Part shown: positions 1 to 8,250 of the stretch, piece after piece
Layout: each line of letters begins with the position of its first letter
Numbering within the stretch: the first letter of the stretch is position 1
Assembly: GCF_022179645.1 (NCBI RefSeq)
Contig: NZ_BPRA01000002.1
Span: forward strand, 124,001-188,000
Direction of reading: 5' to 3'
DNA length: 64,000 bases
From: Methylobacterium thuringiense
Lineage (GTDB): Bacteria > Pseudomonadota > Alphaproteobacteria > Rhizobiales > Beijerinckiaceae
The notes under the pieces: generated by a model
What the model saw: the letters and a program-made list of their open reading frames with translations, nothing else
What the model was told of the DNA's origin: nothing
The model's database searches: none
Translations under genes and position numbers: made by a program

Positions 1-243
1 CTCCTGGCCCCCGACCGGCTCGCCGCCTTCGTCGCCGCGTGCCGGAGCCATGGGCTGATCTCGGGATTGGCCGGATCGCTGCGCGTGGAGGACGTGCCGG
101 CGCTGGCCGCGCACGAACCCGGCTATCTCGGATTTCGCGGCGGCCTCTGCCAGGACGGCGACCGGCGCAACGCGCTCGATCCCGTGCGGGTGAGCGCCGC
201 GGTGCAGGCTCTGCGCGCCCTCGGGCGGCGCGACGCGGCGTGA
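1..243 (+). CDS. mfnB: MfnB-like (5-formylfuran-3-yl)methyl phosphate synthase, C-terminal part
   Basis: Only the last 80 codons are in the window; frame 1 is open from base 1 to the TGA at 241-243. The visible tail, with GYLGFRGGLC near the end, matches the C-terminus of the DUF556/MfnB family as I know it. In methanogens this enzyme condenses two glyceraldehyde-3-phosphates into the furan ring precursor of methanofuran. The family also occurs in methylotrophs that make methylofuran. The next gene, an MfnE-like kinase, starts 2 bases later, which supports the pathway assignment. The N-terminus and active site lie outside the window. Confidence 0.75.
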   Translation, partial: LLAPDRLAAFVAACRSHGLISGLAGSLRVEDVPALAAHEPGYLGFRGGLCQDGDRRNALDPVRVSAAVQALRALGRRDAA

Positions 244-245
244 CC

Positions 246-827
246 ATGGCGGCTCCGGGTCCGGTGAGCGTGGTCAAGGTCGGCGGCAGCCTGCTCGCCG
301 ATGCGCCACGGCTGCATAGCGTGCTGGCTCGGCTTGCCGACGGCGCCGAGGGGCGGGCCGTGATCGTGCCCGGCGGCGGACCCTTCGCCGAGGCGGTGCG
401 CACGTCGCAGGCCGCGCTCGGCTATTCGGACGCCCTCGCCCACCGCCTCGCCCTCGACGCCATGGGCCGCATGGCGGAGGTGTTTTGCGAGATCGCGCCG
501 CGGCTCGCCATCGTCCACAGCGTCGAAGCGGCGGCCGCGCACGAGGCCCCCTGCCTCTGGGCTCCCGCCGCGTTGCGCGCCGGTCATCCCGGCATTCCCG
601 AGAGCTGGGACGTGACCTCGGACAGCCTCGCCCTCTGGCTCGCCGCGGCGCTCGGCGCGACGCGTTGCCTGCTGCTGAAATCGGCGCCCTGCCCTGCCGG
701 GGCCTCGCCGGAGGCCCTTGCGCGTCTCGGGCTGGTGGACCGGGCGTTCCCGGACTTCGCGCGGCGCTTCTCCGGCGAGATCTTCCTGCAAGGCCCGGAC
801 CTACCGTTGCAGGACGCCGCGGCATGA
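246..827 (+). CDS. mfnE: MfnE-like amino-acid-kinase-fold protein
   Basis: 193 aa. It starts at the ATG two bases after the preceding stop. The N-terminal VVKVGGSLL and the later VIVPGGGPFAEAVR are the phosphate-binding loops of the amino acid kinase fold, and DVTSDSLALWLA is the usual second nucleotide motif. In methanogens MfnE phosphorylates (5-aminomethylfuran-3-yl)methyl phosphate to the diphosphate during methanofuran synthesis. Its place directly after mfnB suggests the same step for methylofuran here. The stop overlaps the next start (ATGA at 824-827), so translation is probably coupled. The exact substrate is inferred from context. Confidence 0.72.
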   Translation: MAAPGPVSVVKVGGSLLADAPRLHSVLARLADGAEGRAVIVPGGGPFAEAVRTSQAALGYSDALAHRLALDAMGRMAEVFCEIAPRLAIVHSVEAAAAHEAPCLWAPAALRAGHPGIPESWDVTSDSLALWLAAALGATRCLLLKSAPCPAGASPEALARLGLVDRAFPDFARRFSGEIFLQGPDLPLQDAAA

Positions 828-2389
828 GCGGCGATTCCTCTTCGAGCAGAGAACATCTCCTCTTCATCACCGGCAAGCTCGCCCACGCCCGGCTGGAAAA
901 GGTCGCGAACACGCTGCCGCCCGAGCGCTTCGCCTGGTCGATCGCCGATGCCGGCGTGAAGGTCGCCGCGCTGATGACGGAAGAGATCATCAAGCGCCGC
1001 ATCACCATCCCCGAGGGCGCGACGCGCATCGTCCTGCCCGGCCGCTGCCGTGCGAACCCGGAGGTGCTGGCCGAGCACTTCAAGCTGCCGGTCGAGCGTG
1101 GTCCGGACGAGATCGTCGACCTGCCGGCCTTCTTGGGTCTTGCCGGACGCAAGGTCGACTTGTCGAAACACGACCTGAGGATCTTCTCGGAGATCGTCGA
1201 CGCGTCGAAGATGAGCGTCGACCAGATCGTCGCGAAGGGGCTCGACCTCGCCCGCCGCGGCTCGGACGTCATCGACCTCGGCGGCCTGCCCGACACGCCG
1301 TTCCCGCATCTCGACGACGCCGTGCGCGCGATGAAGCAGGCCGGCCTGACGGTCAGCGTCGACTCGTTCTCGCTCGACGAACTCACGCGGGGCGCGAAGG
1401 CGGGTGCCGACTACCTGCTCAGCCTCAACGAGGAAACCCTCGATCTCGCCTTCGAGATCGGCGCGGTGCCCGTCCTCGTGCCGATGCGGCCGGACGACAT
1501 GCCCTCCCTCGACCGGGCGATCGAGCGGATGGAGAAGGCCGGCCTGCCCTACATGGCCGACCCGATCCTCGAGCCGATCCATTTCGGCTTCGTCGAGTCG
1601 ATCGCCCGCTACAACGACGTGCGGAAGCGCTGGCCGGACATCGAGATGATGATGGGCACGGGCAACCTCACGGAGCTGACGGAGGCCGACAGCCTCGGCG
1701 TCACGGCGCTCCTCGCGGGAATGTGTTCCGAACTGTCGATCCGCAACGTGCTCATCGTCCAGGTCTCCAATCACACCCGGCGCACGGTGGAGGAGCACGA
1801 CGCCGCCCGGCGCGTGATGTACGCGGCCAAGGCGGATTCGGCCCTGCCCAAGGGCTACGGCCGGGACCTACTGGCACTTCACGACAAGCGGCCCTTCGTG
1901 CAGACACCGGACGAAATCGCAACGCTCGCTGCCGAAGTGCGCGATCCCAACTACCGCATTGCCGTCGCCGAGGACGGCATCCACGTCTACAACCGCGCGA
2001 TCCACAAGGTCGGCACCGACGCGATGGCTTTCTTCTCGGATCTCGACGTTGCGGCGGACGGCGCCCACGCCTTCTATCTCGGCGGCGAGCTGACCAAGGC
2101 GGAGACGGCCCTGCGGCTCGGCAAGCGCTACGTGCAGGACGAGCCGCTCGACTGGGGCTGCGCGGCCGAGCGCGACCGCGAGGACACCACGGCCTTCAAG
2201 AAGGCCGGACACACGAAGCACAGCGGCCCCGACGCGCCGCCGCCGGGCACGCGCGATGCGCGGCCCGAGGCGGATGCGGCGAAGCCCGAGACCGTGGACG
2301 GCCGCGGATCGAACGCGGTCGACGACGCGTTGAGCACACCGAAATCCGGCCGCATCGTCTGCGGCAAGCTCGTGCCGGACGAGAACTGA
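824..2389 (+). CDS. Dihydropteroate-synthase-like protein (DUF6513), H4MPT island
   Basis: 521 aa, starting in the ATGA overlap with the kinase. An N-terminal domain of about 140 residues precedes a TIM-barrel region resembling pterin-binding enzymes, with stretches such as DVIDLGGLPDTPFPHLDDA, VSVDSFSLDEL and MMMGTGNLTELTEAD. A C-terminal extension ends in a Pro/Ala/Asp-rich tail. It is roughly twice the length of folate FolP. Families like this sit in H4MPT gene islands of methylotrophs and are thought to join the pterin to ribofuranosylaminobenzene. A separate classical folP lies at 27.8 kb, so this copy is probably dedicated to methanopterin. Function is inferred. Confidence 0.7.
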   Translation: MSGDSSSSREHLLFITGKLAHARLEKVANTLPPERFAWSIADAGVKVAALMTEEIIKRRITIPEGATRIVLPGRCRANPEVLAEHFKLPVERGPDEIVDLPAFLGLAGRKVDLSKHDLRIFSEIVDASKMSVDQIVAKGLDLARRGSDVIDLGGLPDTPFPHLDDAVRAMKQAGLTVSVDSFSLDELTRGAKAGADYLLSLNEETLDLAFEIGAVPVLVPMRPDDMPSLDRAIERMEKAGLPYMADPILEPIHFGFVESIARYNDVRKRWPDIEMMMGTGNLTELTEADSLGVTALLAGMCSELSIRNVLIVQVSNHTRRTVEEHDAARRVMYAAKADSALPKGYGRDLLALHDKRPFVQTPDEIATLAAEVRDPNYRIAVAEDGIHVYNRAIHKVGTDAMAFFSDLDVAADGAHAFYLGGELTKAETALRLGKRYVQDEPLDWGCAAERDREDTTAFKKAGHTKHSGPDAPPPGTRDARPEADAAKPETVDGRGSNAVDDALSTPKSGRIVCGKLVPDEN

Positions 2390-2395
2390 GCCTCA

Positions 2396-2992
2396 GTGCC
2401 CTTCATCCTCGAAACCATCGTCACGACCCTGTCGCCGGAGGGCGAACTGCACCTCGTGCCGTTCGGGCTGATCCGCGACGGCGAGGACTATGTGCTGGCG
2501 CCGTTCCGGCCCTCGCCGACCATCCTCAACCTCGAGGCCTCGCCGTATTTCGTGGCGTCGTCGCCGACGGACGTGCGCGTCATCGCCGGCGTGGTCACCG
2601 GCCGCCGCGACTGGCCGGTGATGGATTGCGACAAGATCCGGGGTAAGCGCCTCGCCTCCTGCTTCGGCCATGCCGAGTTCGAGGTGATTGACAAGGAGGA
2701 CGACGCACAGCGTCCGCGTTATCGCGGCCGGCTGGTGCATGCGGCGAGCCACAAGCCCTTCCTCGGCTACAACCGGGCGCAGGCAGCGGTGCTGGAGGCC
2801 GCGATCCTCTCGACCCGGCTGAAGATGCTGGAACCCGAAAAGATCCTGACCGAGATGGCCTACCACGCCATCGCGATATCCAAGACTGCCGGTCCCGCCG
2901 AGCGCGAGGCCTGGGACTGGATCGAGGACAAGGTCGCTGCCGCCCTAGGGCGGACCGACCGCGTCCTCGAACGAACCGAGGCCGGCCGATGA
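2396..2992 (+). CDS. DUF447 family protein
   Basis: 198 aa with a GTG start 6 bases after the preceding stop. The N-terminus (PFILETIVTTLSPEGELHLVPFGL) and the central LASCFGHAEFEV segment match the DUF447 family, which archaea share with H4MPT-using methylotrophs. Family structures, as I recall, have a split-barrel flavin-binding fold; no catalytic role is established. It is co-directional and tightly packed with the mfnB-mfnE-DHPS-like genes, so a role in making or recycling methylofuran or methanopterin is likely but unproven. Confidence 0.7.
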   Translation: MPFILETIVTTLSPEGELHLVPFGLIRDGEDYVLAPFRPSPTILNLEASPYFVASSPTDVRVIAGVVTGRRDWPVMDCDKIRGKRLASCFGHAEFEVIDKEDDAQRPRYRGRLVHAASHKPFLGYNRAQAAVLEAAILSTRLKMLEPEKILTEMAYHAIAISKTAGPAEREAWDWIEDKVAAALGRTDRVLERTEAGR

Positions 2993-3012
2993 CGCGGCAT
3001 GGGGAGAATACG

Positions 3013-3552
3013 ATGCGCCGGATCGTCTTCGCAGGGATTGCCCTGACGACGCTCGTGGCGGGCGTGGCGCAAGCTCAGCACGCGCCGACGCGCCGCAAGA
3101 TCGTCGAGGCCATCGAGATCGATGCGGCCGCCGACAAGGTCTGGGCGGTGGTCGGGAACGTGAAGGATTCGAGCTGGGTCGAGCGGGTCGTCGGCACCCG
3201 CGAGGACGGCGACGACCCGGCCGTCTCGACGCGGACGCTAACCCTCGGCAGCGGCCGAACCCTCGTGGAGAAGGGCCGCAGATACGACGCCGCCCGCCGC
3301 TCCCTCGCCTACTACATTACCAGCAACGACGTTCGCGACCTGCCGGCCGGCGATTACTCGGCCACGATTTCGGTTCAACCGGAGGGCACGGACCGCGCGA
3401 AGGTCGAGTGGAACGCCGCGTTCTACCGCGGCTATCCGAACATCAATCCGCCGCCGGAGCTGAACGACGAAAACTCTGAGAAGGCGGTGCGAGCCTGGGT
3501 CCATGCCAGCCTTGAGAACCTCAAGGCGCGGGTGGAGAAAGGCGGCTCCTGA
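3013..3552 (+). CDS. Periplasmic MxaD-like SRPBCC protein, copy 1
   Basis: 179 aa. The ATG at 3013 is chosen because GGGGAGA precedes it and a signal peptide follows at once (MRRIVFAGIALTTLVAGVAQA). An in-frame ATG at 2989 would place charged residues before it. The mature protein has the SRPBCC/START-like pattern EAIEIDAAADKVWAVVGNV and ends with the FYRGY and NPPPELNDE motifs. MxaD of Methylorubrum is a periplasmic protein that assists methanol dehydrogenase-cytochrome cL interaction. This is a homologue outside the mxa cluster, and its partner is unknown. The next gene is a close paralogue. Confidence 0.8.
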   Translation: MRRIVFAGIALTTLVAGVAQAQHAPTRRKIVEAIEIDAAADKVWAVVGNVKDSSWVERVVGTREDGDDPAVSTRTLTLGSGRTLVEKGRRYDAARRSLAYYITSNDVRDLPAGDYSATISVQPEGTDRAKVEWNAAFYRGYPNINPPPELNDENSEKAVRAWVHASLENLKARVEKGGS

Positions 3553-3616
3553 CGGAGCCTACGAGCACACGAAGATCCGCCGCCCGGATGGCGGCGAAGA
3601 TGGGAGGAAAGACACG

Positions 3617-4147
3617 ATGCGGTTTCTAACAATGGCCACGGTGGCGGCCCTCGCCACGGTGTCGTTCTCGGCACAGGCCCACGGGCCGAGCCGCCAGAAG
3701 GTGTCCGAGTCGATCGAGATCAACGCTCCGGCCGACAAGGTCTGGAAGATCGTCGGCAACTTCCAGGACGGCAGCTGGATCCCGGTGGTCGAGAAGACCG
3801 AGGGCAAGGGCGGCAACGAGGTCAAGGCGACCCGCACGCTGACGCTCAAGGGCGGCGCCACGGTGGTGGAAGAGCTCGCCAAGTACGACGACGCGAAGAA
3901 GACCTTCATGTACCGGATCGACAAGGTCGACGTGAAGGTGCTGCCGGTGAACGACTATTCCTCGACGATCGAGGTCGAGGATGCCGGCGGCAAGACGAAG
4001 CTGACCTGGAAGGGCGCGTTCTACCGCGGCTACATGAACAACGATCCGCCGCCGGACCTGAACGACGAGGCCTCCAAGAAGGCCGTCTCCGACCTCTACA
4101 AGGCCAGCCTCACCAACGTGAAGGAAAAGGCCGAGAAGGGCTCGTAG
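3617..4147 (+). CDS. Periplasmic MxaD-like SRPBCC protein, copy 2
   Basis: 176 aa. GGGAGGAAA precedes the ATG, followed by a signal peptide ending near AQA-HG. It has the same layout as the upstream gene: ESIEINAPADKVWKIVGNF at the mature N-terminus, GDGSW-type loop, then FYRGY, NDPPPDLNDEASKKA. The two proteins therefore arose by tandem duplication. Copy 2 is much richer in lysine. The 64-base gap and separate ribosome-binding site suggest co-transcription with independent translation. An SRPBCC fold can bind hydrophobic ligands or act as a chaperone; the MxaD-like role is inferred. Confidence 0.8.
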   Translation: MRFLTMATVAALATVSFSAQAHGPSRQKVSESIEINAPADKVWKIVGNFQDGSWIPVVEKTEGKGGNEVKATRTLTLKGGATVVEELAKYDDAKKTFMYRIDKVDVKVLPVNDYSSTIEVEDAGGKTKLTWKGAFYRGYMNNDPPPDLNDEASKKAVSDLYKASLTNVKEKAEKGS

Positions 4148-4155
4148 CCTTTTCG

Positions 4156-4316
4156 TCCCCTCCCCCCTCGGGGAGGGGAATTCTCGCGGTGAATCCGGTC
4201 TCCCTATGCTCGCCCTCATCCTGAGGTGCCGCAGGGTAGCGGAGGGCTCCGGCCAGCCGCGCGATCCCCGAAGCCCTCCGTCGAGGCTGGGCTACGCCTC
4301 GCACCTGAGGATGAGG
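4156..4316. repeat. Intergenic palindromic repeat cluster
   Basis: The 233-base gap between the second MxaD-like gene and the beta-propeller gene holds two inverted repeats. A C-rich/G-rich hairpin at 4156-4179 could act as a terminator. A perfect 16-base pair has arms CCTCATCCTGAGGTGC at 4214-4229 and GCACCTGAGGATGAGG at 4301-4316. The second type resembles short dispersed palindromes common in intergenic DNA of Rhizobiales. No gene is visible here. Confidence 0.75.
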
Positions 4317-4380
4317 TGGTTGGGTGAGATCATGGGTTGCGAACCGTCTACCCAACCCAAGCGACGAGACAGGACCCCGC

Positions 4381-5331
4381 ATGAGCCATCGTCTCGGCCT
4401 GCCCCTCTTCTTCTTGACTGTCCTGCTGACCGCGGTGCCCACCTTCGCTCAGGAAGCCTACGTCACCGCCCAGCTCGCCGGTGAGGTTGCCGTGGTCGAT
4501 CTCGGCCAGGCTAAGGTGATCGCCCACATTCCCCTCGACGGCGCTCCGGCCGGCATCGCCCTCTCGCCGGACCGCCGGACCGCCTACGTCACGCGCCCCG
4601 AGGGCCAGTCGGTCGCGGTGCTCGATCTCGACGCGCGCAAGGTGACGGCGAGCCTCGCGGTCCCCGGCGGCCCCCTCGGCATCTGCGTCGACCCGCAGAC
4701 CGGCACGGTCTACGTCGCCGACTGGTATGCCAGCCGCGTCTTCGTGCTGGCGCCCGCCCCCGAGGGCCTGAAGCAGACCGGCGAGATCGCGGTGGGTAAA
4801 TCGCCGTCGGGCCTCGCCGTCACGCCCGACGGCCGCAGCCTGCTCGTGGCCAACCGCGAGGCGGATTCGGTCTCGGTGGTCGATCTCGCGACGGCCCGGG
4901 AATCGCAAAAAATCGCGGTCGGACAGCATCCGTTCGGCCTGACCCTCTCGGCCGACGGCCGTCGGGCCTACACCGCCAACGTCACCTCGAACGACGTCTC
5001 GGTGATCGACGTTGCCGCCCGCCGCGAGATCGGCCGGGTGAAGACCGGCGACCGGCCCTACGTGGTGGCGCTGGCGGGGGGGCGCGGCTTCGTCACCGAC
5101 CAGTATTCCAACACCGTCACCGCCTTCGGCCTCGACGACCTCAAGCCCGCCGGCACCATCGACGTCGAAGACCACCCCGAGGGCATCGCCGCCGCGAAGG
5201 ACGGTAAGACGCTCTACGTCGCCAACTGGGGCGACAACTCGCTGAGCGTCATCGATGCCGGAACGCTGAAGGTGACGGGCAAGATCGCGGTGCCGGACGG
5301 ACCGCGCGCGTTCGGTGATTTCCTGCGGTGA
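4381..5331 (+). CDS. Exported YVTN-type beta-propeller protein
   Basis: 316 aa. The N-terminus to about residue 22 is a signal peptide (LPLFFLTVLLTAVPTFAQ). The rest is a chain of about 40-residue blades with recurring motifs such as AYVTRPEGQSVAVLDL, LLVANREADSVSVVDL, AYTANVTSNDVSVIDV and LYVANWGDNSLSVIDA. This is the YncE/lactonase-like seven-blade fold, probably periplasmic. Its substrate or partner cannot be read from the sequence. It may be a ligand-binding or electron-transfer accessory because it lies in a C1-metabolism block, but that is only context. Confidence 0.8.
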   Translation: MSHRLGLPLFFLTVLLTAVPTFAQEAYVTAQLAGEVAVVDLGQAKVIAHIPLDGAPAGIALSPDRRTAYVTRPEGQSVAVLDLDARKVTASLAVPGGPLGICVDPQTGTVYVADWYASRVFVLAPAPEGLKQTGEIAVGKSPSGLAVTPDGRSLLVANREADSVSVVDLATARESQKIAVGQHPFGLTLSADGRRAYTANVTSNDVSVIDVAARREIGRVKTGDRPYVVALAGGRGFVTDQYSNTVTAFGLDDLKPAGTIDVEDHPEGIAAAKDGKTLYVANWGDNSLSVIDAGTLKVTGKIAVPDGPRAFGDFLR

Positions 5332-5402
5332 GTGCCAGCGCCGTGAAGGTCATCCGCTCTCGTCTTTGCGAGCCGAAGGCGAAGCGATGACGGAGGTGGC
5401 CC

Positions 5403-5585
5403 TTACCCCTCCTCGCCATCCGCTGGCGAATTCAAAATATCCTCCAGCTCGTCCACGAGCTGGTCGATCTGGTCCTCGCTCGCCAGCACCTTGACGGTGC
5501 CGCCGCCTTCCGTGGCGAAGGCGAGTTCGATGGCCTCGCCGGTGCGGGTGGCCAGGATGCGGACGAGTTTCTTGGCAGCGCTCAT
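5403..5585 (-). CDS. Small conserved hypothetical protein
   Basis: 60 aa, from the ATG at 5585 (MSAAKKLVRIL) to TAA. It has a basic N-terminus, a short beta-rich middle (AIELAFATEGGGTVKVLAS) and an acidic helical end (DQIDQLVDELEDILN). I do not recognise a domain. It lies alone on the minus strand between two plus-strand exported proteins. A soluble cytoplasmic protein is likely, as there is no signal or membrane segment. Confidence 0.6.
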   Translation of the reverse strand: MSAAKKLVRILATRTGEAIELAFATEGGGTVKVLASEDQIDQLVDELEDILNSPADGEEG

Positions 5586-5714
5586 GCGCGGGGGCCTCGT
5601 GCGTGTCGGGTGGATCGGCTCGGCTTCGCGCCGTGAAGGTCTTCCGCAAAGCACGGGCGGAACCGGATTGTCGAGCCGGGGCTTACTGGTCCGGTCGAAC
5701 CGAGTGCAACCATC

Positions 5715-6284
5715 GTGATCCTGCTCAGGCCCCTGCTCGCCCTCGTCTTGATGGCCGCCGCGTCCGGCACCCTGGCGCAGACCGAGGTGCCGGCGTCACC
5801 GGAGGAGACCACGGTTCCGGGCCCTCCGCCGCCGCTCCCGGACCTGTCCGAGCCGAATTCGCGCAACGCCGAGAGCTTGGCCGAGCCGGGTTCCGGTTCG
5901 GCGATCCCCAAGACCCTGCGCGGCTCGGCCGCGAAGGCCGGCGGTCCGGCCAACGATCTCAATGCCGGCGACGCGCCTGCCGGAACGCCACAGCCGGACG
6001 CGAACCTCGCCAACGTGCTGGCTGGGACGGAGCTGTTTCACGGCAATTATTGCGGGGCCGGCCAGCGGGGCGAAGGCTTGCCGCCCACCGACGACCTCGA
6101 CGCGGCCTGCATGCGCCACGACGCTTGCTACGACACGGCCGGCTACGCCTCATGCGCCTGCGACCGGGATCTGGCGCGGGACGCCGCGCTTGTCGCCGAT
6201 CGGCCAGGCCTTCCGCTCGGCGTGCGGCGCAAGGCCCTTAGCGTGGTCCAGGCCGCGGGCGTGATGGCGTGTCGGGGGCCGTAA
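5715..6284 (+). CDS. Exported phospholipase A2-like protein
   Basis: 189 aa with a GTG start followed by a signal peptide (LLRPLLALVLMAAASGTLAQ). A Pro/Glu/Ala-rich linker runs to about residue 105. The C-terminal domain has YCGAGQRG, resembling the calcium loop, then C132-M-R-H135-D136-A-C-Y, the His-Asp active-site helix of secreted phospholipase A2 enzymes, plus further cysteines. These are the hallmarks of prokaryotic PLA2. Export to the periplasm or outside is likely. Substrate and activity are not shown by the sequence alone. Confidence 0.72.
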   Translation: MILLRPLLALVLMAAASGTLAQTEVPASPEETTVPGPPPPLPDLSEPNSRNAESLAEPGSGSAIPKTLRGSAAKAGGPANDLNAGDAPAGTPQPDANLANVLAGTELFHGNYCGAGQRGEGLPPTDDLDAACMRHDACYDTAGYASCACDRDLARDAALVADRPGLPLGVRRKALSVVQAAGVMACRGP

Positions 6285-6323
6285 GGGTTCTACAGTCCGT
6301 TCGGGCTAAAAATGCCGGTGGAC

Positions 6324-7385
6324 TCAATCCTCCGCCAGCAGCCCGACCGCCACGGCCGGCCCGCAGGTCGAGATCCAGCCGGCGTCGCGGTCCGCGAGGC
6401 TGTCGGCGATCACGCCGGTGAAGGCCCGGGCTGGGCGGCCGAGACGGCGGGCAAGGCGTTCGGCCAGAAAGCTCCCGGCGCCGCAGATCACCAGCGGCGC
6501 GTCCGGCGGGAGGTCGGAGCGGGAGAGCAGCGTCGCGGCGGCGTTGTGGAGGGAGCGGAGCTGGGCCTCGGCGAACCAGGCCGCGAGCGCACGCCATGCC
6601 GCCTCGGACCCCTCGGAGTGATCGCGGCCGATGATGCGCGAGAGGCGCGTCTCGGATTCCGCGATCGACTTGCCCTTGAGATCGGCGCTGTGCTGCTGGT
6701 CGGCGCCCTCGGGGAGATCGCCGAGCAGGCGGTGGATGTCGGCGGTGGTGGCGAAGGATTCGGCCATGAGCGCCGTGCGCCGACCGGCCCAGGGGGCGTG
6801 CGTGGCGAGCGCCGGCAGGGCCGTGCGCACCACGCCGGAATAGACGAGCTCGCTGGTCTCCAGGCGCTCGGCGTCGCTGTAACCGGTGGAGGCGGGCCGG
6901 CCGCCGACGATCGGGATCAGGTCGGAGGTGGTCGAGCCGATATCGACCAGCAGCGCATTGGCGACGTGGCGGCCGACGAGGGCGGCGGTGGCGTGCCAGT
7001 TGGCCGAGGCGATGTCGGCGGCTTGCGCCTCCGCGGCCTCCAGCGTGACGAAGCCGGAGCGGCCGGCATAGATCCGCACGCGGCCCTTGAGGTTCGCGGC
7101 GGCCCAGGCCGCGAGTTGCGCCACGCCGTCGCCGCGGTCCTTGAAGCAATCGGTCAGCTCACCCGTCATGGTGACGGCGTGGTCGGCTTCTTCGCGGGCC
7201 CAATCGGGGAGTAGCTTCGAAAAGGTCTCGTCGAGGGCCGGGATACCGCGCCAGAGCTTGCACGGCGCCTGCACCGCCTCGTGCACGCGGCCGCCCTCGA
7301 CCAGCGCCGCCTTGACATGCACCCCCCCGAGATCCCACCCGATTTTTTTGGGAGTTTGGTCGTGCGCGGGTCGGCTCACGGGCAT
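6324..7385 (-). CDS. mfnF: MfnF-like H4MPT-linked C1 pathway protein (hydantoinase/ASKHA fold)
   Basis: 353 aa. It has the ASKHA nucleotide-binding motifs GWDLGGVHVK (residues 16-25) and LLVDIGSTTSDLIP (D148), typical of the protein family annotated as H4MPT-linked C1-transfer pathway protein. In methanogens the homologue MfnF couples the furan diphosphate to tyramine during methanofuran assembly. With MfnB- and MfnE-like genes upstream in the window, a methylofuran role is the best reading. It is transcribed away from the HisA-like gene, and the two starts are only 20 bases apart. Confidence 0.75.
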   Translation of the reverse strand: MPVSRPAHDQTPKKIGWDLGGVHVKAALVEGGRVHEAVQAPCKLWRGIPALDETFSKLLPDWAREEADHAVTMTGELTDCFKDRGDGVAQLAAWAAANLKGRVRIYAGRSGFVTLEAAEAQAADIASANWHATAALVGRHVANALLVDIGSTTSDLIPIVGGRPASTGYSDAERLETSELVYSGVVRTALPALATHAPWAGRRTALMAESFATTADIHRLLGDLPEGADQQHSADLKGKSIAESETRLSRIIGRDHSEGSEAAWRALAAWFAEAQLRSLHNAAATLLSRSDLPPDAPLVICGAGSFLAERLARRLGRPARAFTGVIADSLADRDAGWISTCGPAVAVGLLAED

Positions 7386-7405
7386 CTCGCTGGGGGATAA
7401 GAAAA

Positions 7406-8083
7406 ATGGCGTTCCGGGTGATTCCGGTGATCGACCTGCGCGGCGGCTGCGTCGTGCGCGCCCGCGCGGGCGACCGCGACGCCTATGCCCCGATCCGCAC
7501 CCCTTTGGCCAGCGGATCGGCCCCCGCCGACATCGCCCGCGGCCTTCTCGCCGCCTACCCGGCCGAGATTCTCTACGTCGCCGACCTCGACGCCATCGTG
7601 GAGGGCCGCGCGCCGGACCTCGCCAGCCTCCGGGCGATCCGGGCGGCCTGTCCCGACGTCGAGCTCTGGGTCGATGCCGGGTTTTCGGATCTGGCCGGGG
7701 TCGAGGCGTTCCTCGGCGAAGGGCTCGGCCGGCCGGTGATCGGCAGCGAGAGCCAGACCGATTCCCGCCTGGTCCGTGCGCTGGGCAATCGGGCCGTGCT
7801 CTCCCTCGACAGCCGGGGCGACGTGCTGCTCGGTCCGCCGGATTTGCACGCGGACCCGTCGCTGTGGCCTCGCGACGTCATAGTTATGACCCTGGCGAGC
7901 ATCGGGGCCAATAGGGGGGTGGACACCCTGGCACTCATCCGGGCGATCACCCTGGCACCCACCGTGTCTATCCATGGCGCCGGCGGGGTTCGCGGGCCGG
8001 ACGACATCCTGGCGTTGCAATCCCTCGGCGCTGCCGGGGCGCTCGTGGCGTCGGCGATCCACGACGGGACGCTGCGCGGGTAG
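7406..8083 (+). CDS. HisA/HisF-like TIM-barrel protein of the H4MPT island
   Basis: 225 aa. GGGGGATAAG precedes the ATG. The sequence follows the HisA/HisF pattern: VIPVIDLRGGCVV at the N-terminus, ILYVADLDAI after it, LWVDAGFSD in the middle and SIHGAGGVRGPDDI near the end. It is slightly shorter than true HisA (about 245 aa) and no other histidine gene is nearby. Paralogues like this occur in methanopterin-linked gene islands. A role in H4MPT or methylofuran synthesis is inferred and the reaction is unknown. Confidence 0.72.
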   Translation: MAFRVIPVIDLRGGCVVRARAGDRDAYAPIRTPLASGSAPADIARGLLAAYPAEILYVADLDAIVEGRAPDLASLRAIRAACPDVELWVDAGFSDLAGVEAFLGEGLGRPVIGSESQTDSRLVRALGNRAVLSLDSRGDVLLGPPDLHADPSLWPRDVIVMTLASIGANRGVDTLALIRAITLAPTVSIHGAGGVRGPDDILALQSLGAAGALVASAIHDGTLRG

Positions 8084-8127
8084 GTTTTCGGCCGCCGTCG
8101 GTACCGGCCGGCGCGTTCTATCGGGAC

Positions 8128-8156
8128 AAAAAGAAAGGGACGGCTTGCGCCGTCCC
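8128..8156 (-). terminator. Rho-independent terminator downstream of fae
   Basis: On the minus strand a 7-base stem (GGGACGG/CCGTCCC, 8137-8156, six-base loop) is followed by TTTCTTTTT (8136-8128). It sits about 95 bases past the fae stop and between convergent fae and the HisA-like gene. Confidence 0.75.
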
Positions 8157-8250
8157 GATCTCGTTAGCGTCCAAGGAAGATGGAGGCCAGTCGCTGGAGC
8201 AGGCCCCGCGGAGCAGGCGGAGGCGAACTCTGCCCAGAACTGTCCCCGAT

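Noticed and set aside
39-827. Longer start for the MfnE-like kinase at base 39
   Set aside because: The upstream part is the wrong frame of the MfnB-like gene and is Arg-rich; the ATG at 246 fits the family N-terminus.
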